A stretch of DNA of 64,000 nt from RPQJ01 sp963746325 (GTDB lineage Bacteria; Pseudomonadota; Gammaproteobacteria; Steroidobacterales; Steroidobacteraceae): assembly GCA_963746325.1 (NCBI GenBank), contig CAVVBC010000005.1:248001-312000 (forward strand), in the 5' to 3' direction. The notes under the pieces are model-generated. The model was not told the DNA's origin and did not search any database. It saw only the letters and a program-made list of their open reading frames with translations. Made by a program: the position numbers and the translations under genes. Shown one piece after another: positions 1 through 8,944 of this stretch (positions are counted from its first letter, which is position 1; each line of letters opens with the position of its first letter).

Positions 1-489
1 GCGTTCGTCGCCGCGATGCCGCAGGCCGCGCGCGCGCTCGCCCCGCAGTTGCGCTTCCAGATGACGTATGACCTGCCGCTCTATACCACGTCCGACGCCT
101 GGGACCCCAGCGTGCGAGCGGTTGCCGACATGGACGGCATGATTTTTCCCGAGATGCCGTGGCTGCTGTACGGCGGCCAGGGCGCGCCGGAGCTCTGGGA
201 TGCCGTGCAGGGCGAATGGTCGGCGCGCGCCCGCGGCCGCCTGCGCCTGTACGCCTTCGGCTACGACGCTTTCCGCCTGGCGCAGCAGTTCGGCAGTGCG
301 GGCGCCGTTGCTGCCGGCGTCGACGGCCTGACGGGCCTGCTCGAGCTGGACCGCGCCGACGGCCGCGTGCAGCGCAGCCTGCAGTTCGCCCGCATCGAAG
401 CGGGCAAGCCACAGTCGGCAGGCGCAAGCGTGCCCGTGTATCGCGAGGTTCTGCCCGCAAATACGACGGGCACGCCGCCGGCCAACTGA
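1..489 (+). CDS. lpoA: LpoA-like penicillin-binding protein activator, C-terminal part (5' end outside window)
   Basis: The reading frame is open from the first base and ends with TGA at 487-489, so only the last ~162 residues are present. The segment PLYTTSDAWDP, the DMDGMIFPEMPWLL stretch, the GYDAFRL helix and the closing GLTGLLELD...RVQRSLQFARIEAGKP pattern are typical of the C-terminal periplasmic-binding-like domain of the LppC/LpoA family. Known role of the family: an outer-membrane lipoprotein that stimulates the bifunctional peptidoglycan synthase PBP1a from the periplasm. The lipobox and N-terminal domain lie upstream and cannot be checked. The next gene, yraN, follows on the same strand, which is the usual neighbour order in Gammaproteobacteria and supports the call. 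Confidence 0.85.
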   Translation, partial: AFVAAMPQAARALAPQLRFQMTYDLPLYTTSDAWDPSVRAVADMDGMIFPEMPWLLYGGQGAPELWDAVQGEWSARARGRLRLYAFGYDAFRLAQQFGSAGAVAAGVDGLTGLLELDRADGRVQRSLQFARIEAGKPQSAGASVPVYREVLPANTTGTPPAN

Positions 490-542
490 GCGACAAAGGA
501 TGCCGGGCCGCGCGTCTGCGCGGCATAGCCAGGGCATCGCGA

Positions 543-932
543 TTGGGCACGACCTCCACGACCACTGAACTCGGGCGTGCCGCCGAAGCCCGCGCTTTGC
601 GCCACCTCGAGGAGGCCGGGCTGCAATTGCTCGCACGCAATTACCGGTGTCGCGCGGGCGAGCTGGACCTGGTGATGATCGAGCCGCAAGCGCGAGTGCT
701 GGTGCTGGTCGAGGTGCGCTCGCGTTCGCGCAGCGACTACGGACTCGCCGCGGCGACGATCAGCGCAGATAAGCAGCGCCGCTGCTCGCTCGCAGCCCGC
801 CACCTGTTGCTCACGCGGCGTGAACTGCGCCAGCTGCGCGCCCGTTTCGACGTCGTCGCAATCGACCCGCCGCCGGAGCCGGGCGGCGCCCCGCTGGTCA
901 CCTGGATTCGCAACGCATTCGAATTGCGTTAG
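543..932 (+). CDS. yraN: YraN/UPF0102 family nuclease-fold protein
   Basis: 129 residues from a TTG start; no ATG or GTG lies in a better position after the lpoA stop 53 bases upstream. The order G-AAEARALRHLEEAGL, NYRCRAGELDLV and VLVLVEVRSRS matches the UPF0102 signature: a restriction-endonuclease-like fold with a GE-x-D and an (E)VR core. The family is near-universal in bacteria and has no firmly established function; a DNA-processing or recombination role is often assumed. The C-terminus (TWIRNAFEL) is complete. It converges on the outer-membrane gene that ends at 939, leaving 6 bases between stops. Confidence 0.85.
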   Translation: MGTTSTTTELGRAAEARALRHLEEAGLQLLARNYRCRAGELDLVMIEPQARVLVLVEVRSRSRSDYGLAAATISADKQRRCSLAARHLLLTRRELRQLRARFDVVAIDPPPEPGGAPLVTWIRNAFELR

Positions 933-938
933 ATCCTG

Positions 939-2036
939 TCAGGGCGCCGCTTCGTTGCGCTCGCGCGGATGGCGACCGAACGACATTTCCAGCACGACGG
1001 CCGCCTCGGGCACCCACTCGCGCGGCTCGGACAGCTCCTCGCGGATCCACCCCCCGCCGCCGCGCAGCTCCAGGAACAGCCAGTCACGGAAGATACGCTG
1101 GCGATGGATGAGCAACAGCTGGTACTCGACCGGGCTGACGTCACGACCCGTCTCGCCCCGGATCGCCCCGCGCAGGGCCACGGCGCGCCTTGCGCTCAGC
1201 GCGTTGAACAGGGTCAGGTTGGTGTTCCAGCGTAAGCCGTCCGTGGCTTCCGAGACGCGCAGGTGATTGCCCCAGCGCAACATGCGCGTGTCGCCGAGCG
1301 CGCGTTCGAACACCAGTCGCGTGGCAGTGCCGAAGCCGTCCTCGTTCTCCCAGAACACGGTCTGGCGGGCCCGGAACAGCAGGTTCTCCGCAAGACGATC
1401 CTGGTACCAGTAGCTCGCCTGCACGTACGGGTCGGGCGGCGTCCGCAGCCGCACGCCGGCACCCAGACTCAAGCGGCTGCGCGTGCCACGCATCGGCTCG
1501 AATCCGAGCCCGAGGAGCCAGCTGGTGTCTTCGTCCTCGTCGGTGAATGCGATGCTGTCGAACTCCCCCGAGCCGCCCTCGACGAAGGCCTCGTCGGTGT
1601 CGCGCCCGAACACGGCCAGCAGGCGCTGCTGGGCCACCGGCATCTGCACCTGGGCCCGCAGGGTGAACTCCTGGCCGAAACCGTCGCGCTCGTCCCACAC
1701 GACGCCGCCCCGCAGTCGGCCGTGCGTCGTCCGCGTCTCGACCAGCTCATCCTCGGGCAGCGTTCCGAACAGGCGATCGAAGCGCCAGGCCGTGACGCAG
1801 ACGCTGCGCTCGACTCCGGTGCGGACGCTGTCGAGCCTGAGGGCATCGGGGCCCTCGAGTTCGGGGCAGGGAGCGCGCGGCGGATCCACCGTAACGGGCT
1901 CGCCGGCAGGGCCCACCGCCGTGTCGTGCACGTCCGCTCGCGCTGGATCAGGATCAGGTGCTGCGACGGCCGCGCACGGGGCCAGCAGCAGCAGTTGGAT
2001 GGCGAGGGCAGCAAGTCGGGCGTTGGCAGCGGTCAT
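939..2036 (-). CDS. Predicted outer-membrane beta-barrel protein, function unknown
   Basis: 365 residues. An N-terminal signal peptide is visible (about residues 1-25, hydrophobic LAALAIQLLLLAPCAAVAA). The mature part is rich in alternating aromatic/hydrophobic beta strands (for example YVQASYWYQDRLAENLLFRA, LRWNTNLTLFNALS) and ends near aromatic residues, as membrane barrels do. Two cysteines about 23 residues apart precede the strand-rich part (near residues 57 and 80). I do not recognise a named family. Similar uncharacterised barrels are common in Gammaproteobacteria. It is transcribed away from the hupE-like gene, with an 85-base gap, so it may share that transcript or have its own promoter. 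Confidence 0.6.
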   Translation of the reverse strand: MTAANARLAALAIQLLLLAPCAAVAAPDPDPARADVHDTAVGPAGEPVTVDPPRAPCPELEGPDALRLDSVRTGVERSVCVTAWRFDRLFGTLPEDELVETRTTHGRLRGGVVWDERDGFGQEFTLRAQVQMPVAQQRLLAVFGRDTDEAFVEGGSGEFDSIAFTDEDEDTSWLLGLGFEPMRGTRSRLSLGAGVRLRTPPDPYVQASYWYQDRLAENLLFRARQTVFWENEDGFGTATRLVFERALGDTRMLRWGNHLRVSEATDGLRWNTNLTLFNALSARRAVALRGAIRGETGRDVSPVEYQLLLIHRQRIFRDWLFLELRGGGGWIREELSEPREWVPEAAVVLEMSFGRHPRERNEAAP

Positions 2037-2121
2037 GCAGTGGCGCGATTGTACCGATCCGCCCGCATGCGTCAGTGCCGGCGCAGGCGCCGACCCGTTC
2101 GAAGACGGCGATGGGTCGCCG

Positions 2122-3168
2122 TCACCCCCAGAAGCCGACGACGCGCTGCACGGTCCAGAACGCGGCGACCGAACCGATCACGTACGCCACCGGCACGCGC
2201 ACAACCGCCTCCGCCTGCCACGGACCGTGCTCGGCATGGCCGGGCTTGCGCAGCAGCCGCGTGACGGCCGAGAGCACCAGCATTACGACGGCGATGAAGG
2301 CCAACTGCCCCGCTTCGACACCGACGTTGAAAAACAGCAGGGCCAGCGGGATGTCCTGCTCCGGCAGGCCCACCTCGCGCAGCGCGCCCGAGAAGCCAAA
2401 ACCATGCAGCAGGCCGAACACGAACGCGACCAGCCACGGCGCGGTGGCAGTCAGGCTGCGCTGGCCCTCGGCGCGGCGCAGGATCTCGGCCGCGACGAAC
2501 ATCACCGACAGCGCGATCGTGGCCTCGATCGGGGCCTGCGGCGCGTAGACCCAGCCGAGCGTCGCCCCTGCCAGCGTGATGCTGTGCGCAATGGTGAAGG
2601 CGGTGACGGTGCCGACGAGCTGCTTCCAGCTGCCCACGAGGAACAGCAGGCCGAGCACGAACAGCAGGTGATCGATGCCGAGCAGGATGTGCTCGACGCC
2701 GAGGAGGAAGTAAGTCTTCGAGACTTCGAGCGCGGTGGGCGCGGCCGTCACCTCGAACGATGTCTGTTCAGGGGTCAGCCGCACCGTCTGCGTCGTGCCG
2801 TCGACGCGCTCGACGCGAGCCAGCACGTCGGTACGCGTGGCGCTCAGGCCGTCGATGGCGATCGTCCGGCCGACGAGGCCGCCCTCGCAGTTCGCCTGCC
2901 ACTGCTCGACGAACGCACCGCCGACGAAGGTGCCGTGCTGTGGCGCGCCAGCGCATTCTCGCGGCAGGCGCACGTGCAGGCTCAGTCGATACTCACCGCG
3001 CGCCGGCACCTTCCAGACGACATTGAACGCGTCTGGCGCGGTCTCGCGCAGCTCCAGATAGGCCGGGCGCACCTCGTGCGCGGCGGCCGCGGCAGCCCAG
3101 CAGGTTGCCGCGACAAGCGGCAGCAGGAGGCGCTGCACGCACGTTCCCCGCGACAGCACCTTGTTCAC
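2122..3168 (-). CDS. HupE/UreJ-family membrane protein
   Basis: 348 residues from GTG at 3168, which overlaps the TGA stop of the upstream isomerase gene (GTGA), indicating translational coupling. An N-terminal signal segment (VQRLLLPLVAATCWAAAAAA before HEVRPAYLEL) leads to a beta-rich extracytoplasmic domain of about 150 residues. Then follow around six membrane segments containing the family hallmarks EHILLGIDHLLFVLGLL, AFTIAHSITL and FGLLHGFGFSGAL, with His and Asp in the membrane. HupE/UreJ proteins are proposed nickel/cobalt permeases or accessory factors; in this longer two-domain form the substrate is not established. There is no hydrogenase or urease gene nearby, so metal specificity cannot be inferred from context. 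Confidence 0.8.
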   Translation of the reverse strand: MNKVLSRGTCVQRLLLPLVAATCWAAAAAAHEVRPAYLELRETAPDAFNVVWKVPARGEYRLSLHVRLPRECAGAPQHGTFVGGAFVEQWQANCEGGLVGRTIAIDGLSATRTDVLARVERVDGTTQTVRLTPEQTSFEVTAAPTALEVSKTYFLLGVEHILLGIDHLLFVLGLLFLVGSWKQLVGTVTAFTIAHSITLAGATLGWVYAPQAPIEATIALSVMFVAAEILRRAEGQRSLTATAPWLVAFVFGLLHGFGFSGALREVGLPEQDIPLALLFFNVGVEAGQLAFIAVVMLVLSAVTRLLRKPGHAEHGPWQAEAVVRVPVAYVIGSVAAFWTVQRVVGFWG

Positions 3169-4048
3169 CGCTTGGCGTCGCCCGCGGCGGGGGCTGCGAA
3201 CAATTCGGCCGCGGGTCCCTCGACACGCACTTCGTACTTGTCGCGCAGTGCAGCCAGGAATGACTGGTTCTGCCGCTGGCGTTCCCGGGACTGCCATTCA
3301 CGCAGCACGATGGGCCGGATCTCAGCCAGCGTGGGCGTCTTGCCGACGCCGCGTGCGTCGACCCGGACCAGATGCAGGCCGAAGGCGGATTCGACCGGGC
3401 CCGACCATTGCCCGATCGGGGCTGCATCGACTTGCTGCACGAATTCGTCGCCGAAAGTGTTGGCAATCGCCTGCGGTGTCGCCGCCTCCATCGTCGGGGG
3501 CAGCATCGTTGGATCGCCCGCGTCGGCCAGTCGCGCGGGGCCCTGGTCCGCCTGCAGCTTCGCGAGCAGCTTCTCGGCGTCAGACCGCACCGCGTCGCCC
3601 GCGGCGCTCGGCGCTCAGGAAGACCTGCTGGAAAGTCAGCTCGGACGGCTGCGCGAACTTCGCGGCGTTCTCCGCCAGGAACGCCTGCAACTGCGCGTCG
3701 CTCGGCTCGACGGCGTCCGCCACGCTGTCCGAGATGAATTCCATCTTCTGCCGCAGCCGGCGGCGGATCACCGTGTCGTTCTGGTCGAGACCCATGGCTG
3801 ACCGCTTCGCGGTAGTAGATTTCTTCGGCGACATAGTCGTCGATCAGGCCCTTGAGTTCGGCGGTTGTCGGTGGACGCATCCAGACGACGGCGAAACTCT
3901 CTGCCAGTGCCGTGGTGCGGGCCGCGGAGATCTCGATCACGCGGGGCGCCTGCGACGCGCCACCGTTCGTCGCCTCGTACAGCAGGAAGAGACCTGTGCC
4001 GAGCAGCAGGAAGTGCAGCAAAGGTTCGCGCAGCAGACGTCGGATCAC
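3165..4048 (-). CDS. PpiC/SurA-type peptidyl-prolyl cis-trans isomerase, membrane-anchored (two frameshifts)
   Basis: The gene starts with GTG (VIRRLLREPLLHFLLLGTGLFLLYE), giving a single N-terminal membrane anchor. It continues with a SurA-like helical domain (TTAELKGLIDDYVAEEIYYREA, then GLDQNDTVIRRRLRQKMEF) and a C-terminal parvulin-like part with SAFGLHLVRVD. The coding sequence is split over three frames with breaks near 3800 and 3600; 884 bases minus two equals 294 codons, so two single-base insertions explain it. The likely product acts on periplasmic protein folding. It is coupled to the HupE-like gene by a 4-base overlap; this isomerase-HupE pairing suggests that the isomerase assists folding of the HupE extracytoplasmic domain (inference). 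Confidence 0.72.
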
Positions 4049-4135
4049 CGGGATGCCTTTTGACTAGCCATTCATGAAAGCGGCCGGCATGCGCTGGCAT
4101 ACCGGCCGCTGGAACCAAGGCGGGAACGATTCAGG

Positions 4136-6119
4136 TTACGGCGAATACCAGATCGGCGACGTCCACGCACGTTCCTGCTGCTTCATCGGGATTTCCGGGC
4201 TCATCTTGACGGCGAAGCGCACCTGGTCGTACGCCGTCCAGCGGGGCGTGGGGATCTCGATCACGCGGGCATAATAGAACGCGCGCTGCCCGGGCTGGAA
4301 ATCCGGATCTTTCCAGACCGCAGCCAGTTCGGGGGCACCGATCGTGTTCAGGAACGTGGCCTGGGACACGTCGACCGTGTCGCCCACCGGCGGCAGCTTG
4401 CCGTCCTTGCCGGGTTTGCGGTCGCCAGACCACACCACGTCGTACACCTTTTCCTGCGCCTTGCCCGAGGCGTCGAGCCAGCCCTTGATGACCTGGATGC
4501 GGTCGAGGTTCGCGCCCTGCGGATCCTTGAGCGCGGCGACGAGGAAGCTCGGCGACGTGCCGCCCGCGGCGCGCTTCAAGTCGCCGCCCATCGGCACACC
4601 CTTCGTATAGCCGACTTCGGCCAGGTAACGCGATTGCGCATCCTCGGGCGTGAAGCCGTAGCCGCCAAAGAAGCGCACCGTCATGCGCGTGCCGGAGGTG
4701 CCGTACGTCTCGCGTCGCGTCATCGCGTCGAAGACCGCTTCGCGGGTGTTGTCGGTGGCCCACACGGCCGCATAGCCGGCCGCGAGATACTGCCACGTGT
4801 AGCGCGCCGCACCGCCTGCGCCCTCGCCGGTGCTCGACTGCTGCTTCCAGCGGTCCGCGCTCGGCTCCTGCCCGGGGAACTTGCCGAAGAAGTTGTCTTC
4901 TTCGACGAAGGGCAGCGCGTTGTGGGCATCGGAGCTGCCGATGATGCCGGACTTGAACGGGTTCACGCCCAGCTTGGCCTCGTGCTCGAGGCCGCGCATG
5001 AATCCGGCGCGCACGAAGCTGGTCGGCATCATCTCCTGCGGTGAGCTTCCCGCCCAGGGTGAGGTTGCCGAGCTCCCAGCCGGCGATGCCGTATTCCAGG
5101 AACTCGTCGTTCGGGGAAAGCTTTGGATGGCTCTCGGAGGCACCCTTCATCTGCACGATTTCCTGCACCGGCTCAAAGCGTTGCCGGCGCTCGGCGTACT
5201 CCTTGGTCAACGGCGAGCCGTCGAAGGCCTGCGCGGCGAACATGCGGCCGTTCGACAGGTTGCCGTTGTGCGGGATCGCGAGCGCACGACCGCCGGTGCG
5301 CTGCTCGTAGGACTCCATCCAGGCCCAGAGCTGCTGCGGGTCCTCGCTGTTCCAGGACGAGAACGGAAACACCTGGCTCGCGCGAGCCTGCCCGTCGCGC
5401 AGCAACACGTTGCGATGCAGGTTGTCGCCACCCGGCGTCGGCGTCCACTCGAAACCGATGAGAGTGGTGAACTTGCCGGGCTCGTTGTACTTGTCGGCCA
5501 TGACGGCCGCGCGCTGCCAGACCGACATCATGAGCGGGCCGGCAACCTTGGGGTCGGTCAGCACGGACGGCAGTGTGTTCGTCGCCTGCGCGCCGATCAG
5601 CTCGGTCACCGCCGCGGCGGCCTCGGTACCGCCCGCCTTGATCATGCGGCTCCAGCGCTCGACGGTGCTGTCGCCCATCACCGCGGGGTTGCCGTTGTAG
5701 ACCTCAGTAATGAGCCCGAGGCCCTCGGCGTGATCGCTCAGGACGACGAAATCGAGCGGCCGCGACAGACGGGCGGGCAGCCCCGTCGCGGAGATCACGT
5801 CCTCACCGCGGGCGATGCGATACGTCTGTTCCGGCGTGAAGCGATTGCCGGTCGTGAACGCATCGCCGGAGTTGGCGCTGTGCAGGTGGGTGTCGCCCCA
5901 CAGCACGCGCGTCGGGTACTTGCGACCGGCGTAGGGCGAATAGGCTTTCGCCTGTGACGACGGGGCACCGACAGGCAGCGGCACCGAGTCGTCGTCGCCG
6001 GCGTCCAGGACGCCATAGGGCGCCTTGGGCACCTCGGCGTTGGCCTGGACTACTGGCAGTGCGGCACCAATGAGCGCCAGTGCAGCGGCGTTTGCGATCA
6101 AGCGCAGTTCAAACTTCAT
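4136..6119 (-). CDS. DUF3604 domain protein, secreted (one frameshift)
   Basis: About 660 residues. The start ATG at 6119 is chosen because a GGGGGT Shine-Dalgarno lies just upstream and because a signal peptide follows (LIANAAALALIGAALPVVQANA). The core shows DUF3604 features: LWGDTHLHSANS near the N-terminus, DFVVLSDHAEGLG, LIGFEWTPTPGGDNLHRNVLLRD, and in the C-terminal part GIIGSSDAHNAL. These His/Asp clusters look like a PHP-type metal site, and hydrolase activity is assumed but not proven for the family. The frame breaks near 5040 (1984 bases, one extra). It is followed on the minus strand by 88 bases and then the PpiC/HupE pair. The upstream minus-strand gene is a small barrel protein, so all may handle an extracytoplasmic substrate. 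Confidence 0.8.
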
Positions 6120-6211
6120 CCGTACCCCCCTGTGCCCGCGCGCGGCTGCAGCGGCCGCGACGTGCCTGTGTGATGCAAGCAAATCCACGTCGACGCCCCG
6201 CAGGCGGGGAA

Positions 6212-6964
6212 TCAGAACGAGATCGCAAGTCCCAGGCCCGGCCCGTGCTGGGTCAGGTCGTAGTGCTGGTAGTTGCGGCCCTCGCCGTCATCGTAGTCGT
6301 ACGAGATCGCGCGGTAGCCCGCGTACCAGCTGAAGCGATCCGACTGCTGGAAGGTGAAGCGGGTCAGCGCGTGCCACGTGAGATCGGCGCCGGAATCGAG
6401 CCCGCCGCCGATGTCGCCGCGCAGCGTGAAGCGCCACCTGTTGCTCATCGGCCGGTCGTAGAGGAGGCCGATCATCGGGTCGACCCAGCTGGCACTGCGC
6501 TCGGCCTCCACGACCCGCTGCAGCACCCTGACCCGCAGGTCGGCGTCGAGGTCAAAGTAGGCGAGCGAGACCAGCGCCTCGGTGTGCGGCAGGATCCGTC
6601 GACCGACGGTCGCCATGGCCGTGAGCTGCTCGACGTCGAGCGACGCGCTCGCCCTGTTCTGGTCCGTGGCCTTGCTCTGGCCGAGGTTCATGTAGGTGAG
6701 GTCGCCGGTGAACGACCAGTCGTCGTTGGCAACCCGGTAGGCGGCCATCGCACCGAACTTCAGCGAGTCGAAAAAGTCGGACAGGTTCGAGTCGACCTCG
6801 ACCTGCAGGGGCCCGATCTGCGCGTCGCCTTCGATCTTCGCGCCCATGCCGTACAGGAACACGGTCTGGCGCCATTCGCCCGGGCCTTCCTCGGCCTGCG
6901 CAAGCGGGGCGAACGCTGCCAGCAGCGCCGCGATGGTCCAGGATGCAAGCCGGTTCGAGATCAT
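6212..6964 (-). CDS. Predicted outer-membrane beta-barrel protein
   Basis: 250 residues from ATG at 6964, preceded by GGGAG at good spacing. A signal peptide (LASWTIAALLAAFAPLAQA) precedes EEGPGEWRQTVFLYGMGAKIEGDAQIG. Alternating-strand segments such as WSFTGDLTYMNLGQ, FTLRGDIGGGLDSG and FSWYAGYRAISYDYDD, and the C-terminal GLGLAISF ending in Phe, are typical of an outer-membrane barrel of the OmpW/porin-like size class. It is divergent from the LysR regulator across a 369-base region, and LysR-type proteins often control the divergent gene, so this barrel is the first candidate target. Confidence 0.65.
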   Translation of the reverse strand: MISNRLASWTIAALLAAFAPLAQAEEGPGEWRQTVFLYGMGAKIEGDAQIGPLQVEVDSNLSDFFDSLKFGAMAAYRVANDDWSFTGDLTYMNLGQSKATDQNRASASLDVEQLTAMATVGRRILPHTEALVSLAYFDLDADLRVRVLQRVVEAERSASWVDPMIGLLYDRPMSNRWRFTLRGDIGGGLDSGADLTWHALTRFTFQQSDRFSWYAGYRAISYDYDDGEGRNYQHYDLTQHGPGLGLAISF

Positions 6965-7296
6965 CTGCAACTCCCATGTAAGCAATTGTCGTCAGGCGTC
7001 CACGCACAGGCGCGCGGAGCAGGTGTTCGCGGATCGACTCATCGGCGGCCGGCGCCGGCACCGGTCATCGTCCCGTGCGTCCCTGAGCAATCCTGGTCAG
7101 TTTGGGACCGAATCATGTACGTAACGCGTGAGCCTTATCAAGCCATGCACCGAGCGCATGGCCTGATTGCGCCGGGTGTCTCGCCGGGGTCGCGATGTCC
7201 GCGCAATCGTAGTGCCGCCCACCCGACGCCGGGGCCGTGATTGCGGCCGACCCGCGACCACCTTGTATGCACCGGTAGGCGACTCAAGCCTCGGCT

Positions 7297-7313
7297 CATG
7301 CATCTTGTGCATG
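7297..7313. promoter_or_regulatory. LysR-type operator, perfect T-N11-A palindrome
   Basis: CATGCA-TCTTG-TGCATG is a perfect 6+6 inverted repeat with a 5-base centre and contains the T-N11-A core typical of LysR-family binding sites. It lies 20 bases before the lysR start codon, followed by a possible -10 (TGATAT). The position would suit autorepression and control of the divergent barrel gene. The rest of the 6965-7333 intergenic region shows no gene. Confidence 0.6.
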
Positions 7314-7333
7314 CCTGATATAGAGTCCGCGCC

Positions 7334-8368
7334 ATGTCGCTCGACATCCGCCACATGCGCCACGTGATCGCCCTCGACGAGCACGGGAGCTTTGCGCGCG
7401 CCGCGACCGCGCTCGGACTCAGCCAGTCCGCGCTATCGCGCAGCATTCAATCGGTGGAGCGCACGACTGGCAGCAGCTTGTTCGTCCGCACCGCGACGGG
7501 GGTCGAGCCGACCGACGGCGGCCACGTTTTCATCGCCCGGATCCGGCAGATCGCGCAGCTCATCGACGATCTCGACCGCGACGTGATGAGCGAGCGCGGC
7601 CTGCAGAGCGGCCACCTGCACATCGGTGGCGGCCCGTACCCGGCGCAGTCGATGCTTGCCGACGCGCTGGCCCGGTTCGTCGCCGACTACCCGCGCATCG
7701 TCGTGCGCGTGATGATGCGTGACTGGGATGAATTGCTGCGTCGGCTCCGGGCGCGCGAGATCGAGTTTTTCGTGGCGGAATTCAGCACGTTCGCGGGCGA
7801 CCTCGACCTGGACTTCGAGCCGCTCGCACCGCACCCCACCTTCATCATCGCGCGCCGCGGGCACCCGTTGGCGGGTCGCGGCCCGCTGGGAATCGCGGAC
7901 GGCTTCGCCTATCCCTACGCGTCGCTGACCCGCATTCCGCCGCGGTCGCTCGAACCGATCCGGCTGGCGCAACGCCGGTCGCCGGATGCCACCGCCGGCT
8001 ACCGGGTATTCCCTGCACTCGAGTTCAACGCGCTGGATGCCGTCAGGAAGATCGTGCTCGGGTCCGATGCGCTGATGGTGGCGCCGCTCGCCTGCGTGGC
8101 GGACGAACTCGATGGCGGACGGCTCGTGGTGCTGGGCGCGGAGCCGTACCTGGCCGTGCGCTATGCAATCGTCAAGCTCAAGGGCCAGCCGCTCACGGCA
8201 GCCGGCGTGCGTTTCCGCGAGTACGTGCGCGAAGCGGAACGCGTCTTCACGGAACAGGAACAGGTGTTGCTCGAGCGCTGGCGGCCGCGACCTGCGCCGC
8301 TCGCCCCGGCCGGCACGGCCCCGCACGCCCCGTCGCGCTCGCGACGGAGACCAGCGCCTCGCAAGTGA
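7334..8368 (+). CDS. LysR-family transcriptional regulator
   Basis: 344 residues. Residues 1-60 form the winged helix-turn-helix (IRHMRHVIALDEHGSFARAATALGLSQSALSRSIQ), followed by the family linker helix. A periplasmic-binding-like effector domain runs from about 95 to 300 (GHLHIGGGPYPAQSMLADALARF, FEPLAPHPTFIIARRGHPLAGR). The C-terminus carries an unusual ~25-residue Pro/Ala/Arg-rich tail beyond the normal end of the family (about 300 aa). The effector is unknown. A perfect LysR box sits directly upstream. The gene converges on sspB with only 19 bases between stops. Confidence 0.88.
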   Translation: MSLDIRHMRHVIALDEHGSFARAATALGLSQSALSRSIQSVERTTGSSLFVRTATGVEPTDGGHVFIARIRQIAQLIDDLDRDVMSERGLQSGHLHIGGGPYPAQSMLADALARFVADYPRIVVRVMMRDWDELLRRLRAREIEFFVAEFSTFAGDLDLDFEPLAPHPTFIIARRGHPLAGRGPLGIADGFAYPYASLTRIPPRSLEPIRLAQRRSPDATAGYRVFPALEFNALDAVRKIVLGSDALMVAPLACVADELDGGRLVVLGAEPYLAVRYAIVKLKGQPLTAAGVRFREYVREAERVFTEQEQVLLERWRPRPAPLAPAGTAPHAPSRSRRRPAPRK

Positions 8369-8387
8369 GGTTGCGCGTGCAGCCCGG

Positions 8388-8825
8388 CTACTTCACGACC
8401 TTGAAGCGCGCGCGACGGCTGTCGGCAGGGGACGTCGGCTTCGGCCCCGGATCGTCGCCGCCTGGAGACTCCGGCGTGGTCGTCTTGCCGCCCGCAGCCA
8501 CCGCGCCGCCCTCGACGTCTTCTTCGGCGAAAATCATGCCCTGCCCGGTTTCGCGCGCGTAGATCGCGAGCACGGCGTGGATCGGCACGCGCACCGACAT
8601 GCTCACGCCGCCGAAGCGCCCGCTGAACGTCACGTCCTCGTTGCCGAGGCGCAGGTTCGCGGTGGCGCTCCAGCTCACGTTCAGCACGATCTTGCCGTCC
8701 TTCACGTAGGGCCGCGGGACCTCGACGTCGCCGGCGTTGGCGTCGACGACGAGGTGCGGCGTGCAGAGGCTGTCCGAGATCCACTCGTGGATGGCACGCA
8801 GCAGGTACGGACGGCGCGCCTTCAT
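8388..8825 (-). CDS. sspB: SspB, ClpXP specificity-enhancing adaptor
   Basis: 145 residues. The N-terminal substrate-binding domain is clear (RRPYLLRAIHEWISDSLCTPHLVVDA, and GRFGGVSMSVRVPIHAVLAIYARETGQGMIF). It is followed by a flexible Gly/Pro/Glu-rich linker and the short basic C-terminal tail RRARFKVVK, which in SspB docks to the ClpX zinc domain. Known role: delivers ssrA-tagged proteins to ClpXP. It lies 119 bases downstream of sspA, the standard petABC-sspAB order. Confidence 0.92.
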   Translation of the reverse strand: MKARRPYLLRAIHEWISDSLCTPHLVVDANAGDVEVPRPYVKDGKIVLNVSWSATANLRLGNEDVTFSGRFGGVSMSVRVPIHAVLAIYARETGQGMIFAEEDVEGGAVAAGGKTTTPESPGGDDPGPKPTSPADSRRARFKVVK

Positions 8826-8944
8826 CGGCGGACCCGTCTCGTCTGGCGGCGGTGGCGGTGGCGGCGTGCGTACTGCTGGATGAGTTCACGGCGACGATAG
8901 TATGCCGCGACCAACGCAGCCGACGGGATCGGATCAGACCGCCC

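Noticed and set aside
1483..3801. 772-codon plus-strand frame
   Set aside because: Spans three minus-strand genes with recognisable motifs; no start signal or domain.
3165..4048. Isomerase as a true pseudogene
   Set aside because: Two +1 insertions exactly restore a complete protein, as in many clearly essential genes of the window.
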